Program-made: the position numbers and the translations under genes
Notes under the pieces: generated by a model
Databases searched by the model: none
What the model was told of the DNA's origin: nothing
Seen by the model: the letters and a program-made list of their open reading frames with translations, nothing else
Source of the DNA: Pseudomonadota bacterium
GTDB lineage: Bacteria > Pseudomonadota > Gammaproteobacteria > Competibacterales > Competibacteraceae
Assembly: GCA_018262135.1 (NCBI GenBank)
Contig: JAGTSD010000081.1
Span: forward strand, 1-7,400
DNA: 7,400 nucleotides
Reading direction: 5' to 3'
Shown: positions 1 through 7,400 of the stretch, piece by piece
Layout: each line of letters begins with the position of its first letter
How positions within the stretch are numbered: the first letter of the stretch is position 1

Positions 1-2
1 CC

Positions 3-184
3 GGGAACTGCTGGCGGATCAGCGTTTGGGCGCAGGTGCCGGCCAAGTTGCAGGAGCACTATGGAATTACGATGCCGGTGAGCACGATTCAACGGACAAC
101 CGAACCGCATGCCGCAGGGATCTACGCCCAAGAGGTCGTGCGGGTGATCGAGCCCTGGACGGCGGCGGGGGTGACCGCCATGCA

Positions 185-203
<19 letters not shown>
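3..203 (+). pseudogene. Partial plus-strand frame resembling a broken transposase fragment
   Basis: This frame is open from the left edge for 66 codons and stops with TGA at 201-203. Residues 10-44 (AQVPAKLQEHYGI, then PVSTIQRTTEPHA) look like genuine protein and, from memory, resemble part of ISKra4-like transposases; the family name is uncertain. Upstream, the neighbouring frame reads ELLADQR at about 5-25 and would join smoothly to AQVPAKL if the G run at 28-30 were shortened, so a frameshift there is possible. The last residues (HYSRSS) are only the antisense of the aacS 3' end, so any transposase similarity must end before about position 184. I infer a decayed mobile-element remnant lying tail-to-tail with aacS. 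It could also be an unrelated or chance frame. Confidence 0.4.
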
Positions 204-2182
<1,979 letters not shown>

Positions 2183-2190
2183 CGGTCGGT

Positions 2191-2194
2191 CTCC
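2191..2194 (-). promoter_or_regulatory. Ribosome binding site of aacS
   Basis: GGAG on the minus strand, 8 bases before the ATG at 2182, inside the short gap between the liuE stop and aacS. It supports the ATG at 2182 over the in-frame ATG at 2299, which would place the aacS start inside liuE. Confidence 0.6.
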
Positions 2195-2199
2195 ACAGC

Positions 2200-2613
2200 T
2201 CAGGACGGTTCGGTTTTGGGAGATGACAGGCTGGCTCTGGCCCGCGCGACTTTCGACGCCGGTGGATGCCCCAGCGCGGCGCCGATCCAGGCCGAACAAG
2301 CGATCAGGGCATCGAGATCGATGCCGGTCTCGATGCCCAGTCCATCCAGGTTGGGCGTCAGCACCGGGTCTGCAACACCCGGCAGGCGTTCGATGGCGCG
2401 CATGACCTCGGCGTTATCGGCTATTTGCGGGACCCACTTCGGCGACACGAAGGAAGTCGCCTCGATCGCCTTCAATCCGGCCTTTCCCAGCCGCGCAATC
2501 AGCTCCACCCTGGTCGCAGTGGCGACGATAGTGGGCTCGTTTTGCAAGCCATCGCGGGGACCTGGTTCGACGATCCGGACAGTTCTGGGTAGGGACATCG
2601 GTGTTCGGCTCAT
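2200..2613 (-). CDS. liuE: Hydroxymethylglutaryl-CoA lyase with large in-frame internal deletion, probably inactive
   Basis: An intact 137-codon frame that keeps only the two ends of HMG-CoA lyase, normally about 300 residues, which cleaves HMG-CoA to acetyl-CoA and acetoacetate. Residues 7-89 match the start of the TIM barrel: [15 protein letters not shown] (12-26, with the conserved R20 and D21), [13 protein letters not shown] (51-63) and PVLTPNL (83-89). Residue 90 onward ([15 protein letters not shown], then PPASKVARA) matches the extreme C-terminus. From memory of the human enzyme, about 170-175 residues between these blocks are missing. The lost part includes the SLGDTIG strand, the HCHDTYG metal-binding histidines and the GGCPYA loop with the catalytic cysteine, so lyase activity is not expected. 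The start ATG overlaps the liuD stop by 4 bases (ATGA) behind a weak GGTGG. M6 at 2598 matches the usual family start but has no ribosome binding site. The gene may be a recent in-frame pseudogene or an assembly error. Confidence 0.88.
   Translation of the reverse strand: MSRTPMSLPRTVRIVEPGPRDGLQNEPTIVATATRVELIARLGKAGLKAIEATSFVSPKWVPQIADNAEVMRAIERLPGVADPVLTPNLDGLGIETGIDLDALIACSAWIGAALGHPPASKVARARASLSSPKTEPS
2338..2352 (-). other. Deletion junction inside liuE
   Basis: At about codons 89-91 the protein jumps from the conserved TPNL block near the first third of HMG-CoA lyase to the conserved GLGIETG block near its end, with no stop or frameshift. The minus-strand bases around the join read AACCTGGATGGACTG. 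Family members usually have a Leu-X-Gly triplet at both normal positions (TPNL-K-GF and YML-E-GLG), so a short direct repeat such as CTGnnnGG could have mediated the loss; this is inference. The boundary cannot be placed to the base because of that shared triplet. Confidence 0.7.
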
Positions 2614-4643
2614 GCCACCATTTCGGGCTCAAACTCCACCAGTTCGGCGCCGTCGCTCACCTGGTCACCGACCGCGAACCGGAAGGATTTCACCGTGCCG
2701 GCGACTGGCGCAGTGATGGTGTGCTCCATCTTCATCGCCTCCAGAATCAGCAGGGGAGCGCCTTTTTCGACTTTCGCGCCCGCTGGGGCGAGCAGGGCGA
2801 TGATGTTGCCCGGCATGGGGGCCAGCAAGCCGCCTTCCAGGCCGCCGCCCTCGCCGCTGTGATACAGCGGATCGATCCGCGCCAGATGCCAGGCCCGGCC
2901 GTAAAGAAACACGTACCGTCGCTCTCCGGCGACTACCACAGTGGCGTTCAGTCGCAAGCCACCCAGTTCTACCCACAGGGTGTTATTCGGTCCCAGCTCG
3001 CCCCGCGCGAAGGTTTCCCGGCCTTCGAGCGCCAGCGTGTAACCCCCTTCCACATAGCGCACACCCACGGCTTTCTCCAGCTCGCCGGCGCGGAACAGCA
3101 GCCGGCGCTCGGCGCGGGAATTGAGTCGCCAGCCATCGCGCCAGTGCCAGGGCGAGAGTGGATCGGCATGATGCGAAGCTTCGGAGCGGGCCCGCGCCTC
3201 TTCCCGCAACAGGGTGGCGAGCGCGGCCACCAGGAACACCTCGCGAGGGATCGGCGCTCCAGTGGCGAACAGAAATTCGCGTTCGCGCTCGATCAGACCG
3301 GTATCCAGATCGGCTTGGGCAAATGCCGGCGAGGCCACCAGGCGCGACAGAAAATCAACGTTGTTGGCGACGCCCACGATCCGGTACTGGGCCAGCGCCT
3401 GCAGCATCCGGGCCAATGCCTGCTCCCGGCTGGCATCCCACACGATCAACTTGGCGATCATCGGATCGTAAAACGGGCCGATTTCATCGCCTTCCTCGAC
3501 GCCGGTATCCACCCGCACGTGCAGGTTTTCTTCCGGCGACGCGAGATGCGTCAGCTTGCCGGTGGAAGGCAGGAAGCCCTTGGCCGGATCCTCGGCGTAA
3601 ATCCGGGCTTCCAGCGCATGGCCGTGAATTTGCAGTTGCTCCTGAGTCAGTGGCAGCGGCTCGCCGGACGCCACCCGCAGTTGCCACTCGACCAGATCGA
3701 GGCCGGTGATCATTTCGGTGATGGGGTGTTCGATTTGAAGCCGCGTGTTCATTTCCATGAAATAGAAAACGCCATCCGGGGCGACGATGAATTCCACCGT
3801 GCCCGCACCGACGTAGCCGACAGCCCTGGCCGCTTCCACGGCCGCCCTGCCCATCGCGGCGCGGCGCGCGGGTGTCATACCGGGCGCGGGCGCCTCTTCC
3901 AGCACCTTTTGATGGCGGCGCTGCACCGAGCAATCCCGTTCGAACAGGTGAACGATGTTGCCGTGGATGTCGCCGAAAACCTGGATTTCGATGTGGCGCG
4001 GTCGCGGCAGGTATTTTTCGATCAGCACGCGCTCGTCGCCGAAAGCGGAAGCGGCTTCCCGCTGGCAGGACGCCAGGGCGGCCTCGAAATCCTCCGCGCG
4101 CTCCACCACCCGCATCCCCTTGCCGCCGCCGCCGGAACTGGCCTTGATCAGCACCGGATAGCCGATCCGGTTGGCCTGTTCCCGCAGAAAGGCAGGTTCC
4201 TGGCGGTCTCCATGATAACCCGGCGTCAGGGGAATGCCGGCTTGCGCCATCAGGGTCTTGGCGGCGCTTTTGGAACCCATCGCGCGCATGGCCGCCGCCG
4301 GCGGGCCGATAAAGGTCAGGCCGCTGGCGGCGCAGGCTTCGGCGAACTTCGGATTTTCGGACAGAAAACCGCTACCGGGATGAATGGCTTGCGCGCCGGT
4401 CTGATGGGCGGCGGCGATGATCTTGTCCATCGCAAGGTAGCTTTCCCGGGGAGCCGCCGAGCCAATCAGCACCGCCTCGTCGGCCAGGCGCACGTGGCGG
4501 GCGTCCGCGTCCGCTTCGGAATATACCGCCACCGTGGCGATACCCAGGCGGCGGGCGGTCTTGATGACGCGGCAGGCGATTTCGCCCCGGTTCGCGATCA
4601 GGATTTTTTGCAGCACGTAGGGGCTGATCATGGCGGGATACAT
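2610..4643 (-). CDS. liuD: Methylcrotonyl-CoA carboxylase, biotin carboxylase / biotin carrier (alpha) subunit
   Basis: A 677-residue cytosolic subunit that carboxylates its own biotin with ATP and bicarbonate and passes the carboxyl group to LiuB for 3-methylcrotonyl-CoA. The biotin carboxylase N domain opens with [14 protein letters not shown] (13-26). The ATP-grasp glycine loop GGGGKGM is at 171-177, [13 protein letters not shown] at 244-256, and [14 protein letters not shown] at 297-310 holds the metal ligand E297 and catalytic R301. The C-terminal biotin carboxylase subdomain follows to about 460. A linker/BT-type region with [11 protein letters not shown] (498-508) suits methylcrotonyl-CoA rather than acetyl-CoA carboxylase. 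The carrier domain carries EAMKMEH (635-641) with the biotinylated K638. One oddity is [10 protein letters not shown] (88-97) where the family has HPGYGFLSEN. It starts 9 bases after liuB. No Shine-Dalgarno precedes the ATG at 4643 or the alternative at 4631, so the exact start is unsure. Confidence 0.95.
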   Translation of the reverse strand: MYPAMISPYVLQKILIANRGEIACRVIKTARRLGIATVAVYSEADADARHVRLADEAVLIGSAAPRESYLAMDKIIAAAHQTGAQAIHPGSGFLSENPKFAEACAASGLTFIGPPAAAMRAMGSKSAAKTLMAQAGIPLTPGYHGDRQEPAFLREQANRIGYPVLIKASSGGGGKGMRVVERAEDFEAALASCQREAASAFGDERVLIEKYLPRPRHIEIQVFGDIHGNIVHLFERDCSVQRRHQKVLEEAPAPGMTPARRAAMGRAAVEAARAVGYVGAGTVEFIVAPDGVFYFMEMNTRLQIEHPITEMITGLDLVEWQLRVASGEPLPLTQEQLQIHGHALEARIYAEDPAKGFLPSTGKLTHLASPEENLHVRVDTGVEEGDEIGPFYDPMIAKLIVWDASREQALARMLQALAQYRIVGVANNVDFLSRLVASPAFAQADLDTGLIEREREFLFATGAPIPREVFLVAALATLLREEARARSEASHHADPLSPWHWRDGWRLNSRAERRLLFRAGELEKAVGVRYVEGGYTLALEGRETFARGELGPNNTLWVELGGLRLNATVVVAGERRYVFLYGRAWHLARIDPLYHSGEGGGLEGGLLAPMPGNIIALLAPAGAKVEKGAPLLILEAMKMEHTITAPVAGTVKSFRFAVGDQVSDGAELVEFEPEMVA

Positions 4644-4652
4644 AGGGCGGGG

Positions 4653-6260
4653 TCACATTCGGAACAGGCCGAACCGGGTCGGCGCGATGGGGGCGTTGAG
4701 GGCGGCGGACAGCGACAGCCCGAGAATGCGCCGGGTCTGAGCGGGATCAACCACGCCGTCGTCCCACAACCGGGCGGTGGCGTAGTACGGATGACCCTGC
4801 TCCTCGTACTGGGCGCGGATCGGCGCCTTGAACGCCTCCTCGTCCTCGCGGCTCCAGACGCCGCCCGCCGCCTCGATGCCGTCCCGGCGCACGGTCGCCA
4901 GCACGCTGGCCGCCTGCTCGCCGCCCATCACCGAAATCCGGCTGTTGGGCCAGGTCCACAGGAAGCGGGGCGAGTAGGCCCGCCCGCACATGCCGTAGTT
5001 GCCGGCGCCGAAGCTGCCGCCGATCAGCACGGTGAGCTTGGGAACCTGCACGGTGGAGACAGCGGTGACCATCTTGGCCCCGTCCTTGGCGATGCCGCCG
5101 TTTTCGTACTTGCGGCCCACCATGAAGCCGGTGATGTTTTGCAGAAACAGCAGCGGAATGCCGCGCTGGCCGCACAGCTCGATGAAATGCGCGCCTTTCT
5201 GGGCCGATTCGGAGAACAGAATGCCGTTGTTGGCGACCACGCCCACGGGGTAACCGTAAAGCTGGGCGAAGCCGGTCACCAGCGTCGCGCCGTAGCGGGT
5301 CTTGAATTCGTCGAAGCGCGAGCCGTCCACGATCCGGGCGATGATTTCGCGCACGTCGTAGGGCTTGCGGGTGTCGGTGGGCAGAATGCCGTGGATTTCC
5401 TCCGGGTCGTACAGCGGCTCCTCGCTGTCGCCCAGCGCCAGAGCGACCGGTTTGACGCGGTTGAGGTTGGCGACGATGCGGCGGGCGATATAGAGGGCGT
5501 GCGCGTCGTTCTCGGCCAGATGATCGGCGACCCCGGAAATGCGGGTATGTACGTCGCCGCCACCCAACTCCTCGGCGCTCACCACCTCGCCGGTGGCGGC
5601 CTTCACCAGCGGCGGGCCGCCGAGAAAAATGGTGCCCTGATTTTTGACGATGACCGTCTCGTCGGACATGGCGGGCACGTAAGCGCCGCCAGCGGTGCAG
5701 GAGCCCATCACCACGGCGATCTGGGGAATACCCTTGGCCGACAGGTTGGCCTGGTTGTAAAAGATGCGGCCGAAGTGATCCCGGTCGGGAAAGACTTCGT
5801 CCTGCCGGGGCAGAAAAGCGCCGCCTGAATCCACCAGATAAATGCAAGGTAAATGGTTCTGCTCGGCGATTTCCTGAGCGCGCAAGTGTTTTTTCACGGT
5901 CAGCGGATAGTAGGTGCCGCCCTTCACCGTGGCGTCGTTGGCCACGATCATGCACTCGCCGCCCTGCACCCGGCCGATGCCGGTGATGATCCCCGCCGCC
6001 GGCGCATCGTTGTCGTACAGGCCGTAAGCCGCCAGTTGGCCGATTTCGAGAAAGGGCGCTCCCGGATCGAGCAGATGATTGACCCGCTCCCGGGGCAGGA
6101 GTTTGCCACGGGCCGTGTGTTTGTCGCGAGCGGCCGCGCTGCCGCCCAGCGCCACCTGCAAGACCTTGTCGCGCAAGTCGGCGACCAGGGTCCGCATGGC
6201 CGCCGCGTTGGCCGCAAACTCGGGCGAGCGCGGGTTAATCCGGGATTGGATGGTGCTCAT
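4653..6260 (-). CDS. liuB: Methylcrotonyl-CoA carboxylase, carboxyltransferase (beta) subunit
   Basis: A 535-residue carboxyltransferase that moves the carboxyl group from biotin on LiuD to 3-methylcrotonyl-CoA, giving 3-methylglutaconyl-CoA in the leucine pathway. It is full length for the family. The N-terminal crotonase-like half includes [13 protein letters not shown] (141-153) and the oxyanion segment [16 protein letters not shown] (186-201). The C-terminal half includes [11 protein letters not shown] (372-382) and [20 protein letters not shown] (414-433), followed by [15 protein letters not shown] (437-451). The combination is characteristic of MCC beta rather than propionyl-CoA carboxylase. 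The frame is open for 31 more codons upstream, but those overlap liuA. The ATG at 6260 shares one base with the liuA stop (TGATG) and has GAGAG six bases upstream, so translational coupling is likely. Confidence 0.96.
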   Translation of the reverse strand: MSTIQSRINPRSPEFAANAAAMRTLVADLRDKVLQVALGGSAAARDKHTARGKLLPRERVNHLLDPGAPFLEIGQLAAYGLYDNDAPAAGIITGIGRVQGGECMIVANDATVKGGTYYPLTVKKHLRAQEIAEQNHLPCIYLVDSGGAFLPRQDEVFPDRDHFGRIFYNQANLSAKGIPQIAVVMGSCTAGGAYVPAMSDETVIVKNQGTIFLGGPPLVKAATGEVVSAEELGGGDVHTRISGVADHLAENDAHALYIARRIVANLNRVKPVALALGDSEEPLYDPEEIHGILPTDTRKPYDVREIIARIVDGSRFDEFKTRYGATLVTGFAQLYGYPVGVVANNGILFSESAQKGAHFIELCGQRGIPLLFLQNITGFMVGRKYENGGIAKDGAKMVTAVSTVQVPKLTVLIGGSFGAGNYGMCGRAYSPRFLWTWPNSRISVMGGEQAASVLATVRRDGIEAAGGVWSREDEEAFKAPIRAQYEEQGHPYYATARLWDDGVVDPAQTRRILGLSLSAALNAPIAPTRFGLFRM

Positions 6261-7400
6261 CAGGCGCTCTCGGCGAACAGTTCCCGGCCGATCAGCATCC
6301 GGCGGATTTCCGAGGTGCCGGCGCCGATTTCGTAGAGCTTGGCGTCCCGCCACAACCGACCAGCGGGGTATTCATTGATGTAGCCGTTGCCACCCAGCGC
6401 CTGAATCGTTTCTCCGGCCATCCAGGTGGCCTTTTCCGAGGCGTAGAGGATAGCGCCGGCGGCGTCCTTGCGCAGGGTGCGGGCATGGTCGGCCCGGTCG
6501 CAGGCCTGACCCACGGCGTAGACGTAGGCGCGGCAGGCCTGCCAGGTGGTGTACAGGTCGGCCAGCTTGCCCTGCATGAGCTGGAATTCGCCGATGGGCG
6601 TATCGAACTGCTTGCGGTCGTGGAGATAGGGCACCACCACGTCCATGCAGGCAGCCATGATGCCCAGCGGCCCGCCCGCCAGCACGGCCCGTTCGTAGTC
6701 CAAACCGGACATGAGCACCTTGACGCCGTTGCCGACCCCGCCCAGCACGTTTTCTTCCGGCACCTCGCAGTCGTCGAAGAACAGCGGGTAGGTGTTGGAG
6801 CCGCGCATCCCCAGCTTGTCCAGGTGCGTGCCGTGGCTGAAACCCTTGAAGCCCTTTTCGACGATGAAGGCGGTGATGCCGCGCGGACCGGCGTTGAGGT
6901 CGGTCTTGGCGTAAATCACCAGGGTATCGGCGTCGCCGCCGTTGGTGATCCACATCTTGCCGCCGTTCAGCACGTAGCGGTCGCCCTTTTTATCGGCGCG
7001 CAGTTTCATGCTCACCACATCGGAGCCGGCATTGGCCTCGGACATGGCCAGCGCTCCGACGTGCTCGCCGGACACCAGCTTGGGCAGATAGCGGGCTTTC
7101 TGGTCGGCGGCGCCGTTGCGGTGAATCTGGTTCACGCACAGGTTGGAATGGGCGCCGTAGGACAGCCCGACGGCAGCGGACGCCCGGGAGATTTCTTCCA
7201 TGGCGACGATATGGGCCAGATAGCCCATGTTGACGCCGCCATATTCCTCGCCCACGGTCATGCCGATCAGGCCCAGCTCGCCGAACTTTCTCCACAAATC
7301 AGCGGGGAACCGGTTGTCAAGGTCGATTTGGGCGGCCCGGGGGGCGATTTCCTTGCGGGCGAATGCGCACACGGTATCGCGCAGCATCTCGATGGTCTCG
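6260..7400 (-). CDS. liuA: Isovaleryl-CoA dehydrogenase, 5' end beyond the window
   Basis: An FAD-dependent acyl-CoA dehydrogenase that oxidises isovaleryl-CoA to 3-methylcrotonyl-CoA, passing electrons to electron-transfer flavoprotein. The frame continues upstream of the ATG at 7387 (ETIE before MLRD), so that ATG is internal and roughly 10-15 residues are missing beyond the edge. Numbering from 7387, [13 protein letters not shown] (112-124) and [17 protein letters not shown] (146-162) are the acyl-CoA dehydrogenase signature regions. [16 protein letters not shown] (227-242) carries the catalytic base E232 at the position specific to isovaleryl-CoA dehydrogenases. [11 protein letters not shown] (331-341) and [12 protein letters not shown] (352-363) follow, the latter lacking the glutamate that most other acyl-CoA dehydrogenases use there. 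These two points make isovaleryl-CoA the likely substrate. As first gene here it probably lies close to the operon promoter, with any LiuR-type regulator outside the window. Confidence 0.96.
   Translation of the reverse strand, partial: ETIEMLRDTVCAFARKEIAPRAAQIDLDNRFPADLWRKFGELGLIGMTVGEEYGGVNMGYLAHIVAMEEISRASAAVGLSYGAHSNLCVNQIHRNGAADQKARYLPKLVSGEHVGALAMSEANAGSDVVSMKLRADKKGDRYVLNGGKMWITNGGDADTLVIYAKTDLNAGPRGITAFIVEKGFKGFSHGTHLDKLGMRGSNTYPLFFDDCEVPEENVLGGVGNGVKVLMSGLDYERAVLAGGPLGIMAACMDVVVPYLHDRKQFDTPIGEFQLMQGKLADLYTTWQACRAYVYAVGQACDRADHARTLRKDAAGAILYASEKATWMAGETIQALGGNGYINEYPAGRLWRDAKLYEIGAGTSEIRRMLIGRELFAESA
6267..6271 (-). promoter_or_regulatory. Ribosome binding site of liuB
   Basis: GAGAG on the minus strand, six bases before the ATG at 6260 and inside the last codons of liuA. 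It supports the ATG at 6260 over the upstream in-frame ATG at 6353 and fits coupled translation through the TGATG junction. Confidence 0.45.

Noticed and set aside
161..179. GGCGG...CCGCC inverted repeat just past the aacS stop, as a possible terminator
   Set aside because: The stem is only 5 base pairs and no T-run follows on the minus strand. Such short GC repeats are frequent in this sequence, so it is not a convincing intrinsic terminator.
2183..2299. Upstream extension of aacS by 39 residues from the ATG at 2299
   Set aside because: It overlaps the liuE C-terminal coding region, has no family-like sequence, and the ATG at 2182 has a proper ribosome binding site.
2601..5828. A 1075-codon open frame on the plus strand
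   Set aside because: It is exactly antisense to liuD and most of liuB, which carry unambiguous family motifs. Long antisense frames are common in high-G+C genes, and its protein shows no recognisable domain and a shadow-like composition rich in G, H, Q and R.
6261..6353. Upstream extension of liuB by 31 residues from the ATG at 6353
   Set aside because: The added residues are an out-of-frame reading of the conserved liuA C-terminus. The ATG at 6260 couples to the liuA stop and gives the normal family length.

Overview
The window carries most of a leucine/isovalerate (liu) catabolic operon, read entirely on the minus strand. It suggests a high-G+C proteobacterium. A gammaproteobacterium with the Pseudomonas-like liu order is my best guess, but nothing in the sequence fixes the taxon. 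From the right edge leftward the order is liuA (isovaleryl-CoA dehydrogenase, 5' end cut by the window), liuB (carboxyltransferase subunit of methylcrotonyl-CoA carboxylase), liuD (biotin carboxylase/biotin-carrier subunit), a shortened liuE (HMG-CoA lyase) and aacS (acetoacetyl-CoA synthetase). The genes are tightly packed: a 1-base overlap, a 9-base gap, a 4-base overlap and a 17-base gap. There is no room for internal promoters or terminators, so one translationally coupled transcript is likely, with its promoter beyond the right edge.

The intended pathway is clear. LiuA oxidises isovaleryl-CoA to 3-methylcrotonyl-CoA. LiuB plus LiuD carboxylate that to 3-methylglutaconyl-CoA. A hydratase (LiuC) makes HMG-CoA, LiuE cleaves it to acetyl-CoA and acetoacetate, and AacS recovers acetoacetate as acetoacetyl-CoA. 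Two steps are compromised here. The hydratase gene usual between liuB and liuD in Pseudomonas is absent. The lyase gene has a large, clean in-frame internal deletion: its first ~89 residues are joined directly to its last ~47, removing the catalytic histidines and the active-site cysteine loop. This internally deleted lyase inside an otherwise well-kept operon is the most notable thing in the window.

The left ~200 bases contain no complete gene. A plus-strand frame converging on the end of aacS reads like a broken transposase piece, possibly frameshifted, that runs off the left edge. I saw no tRNA, rRNA, CRISPR array, riboswitch or convincing terminator. I did not find a novel system; the window is a metabolic operon with an unusual lesion.
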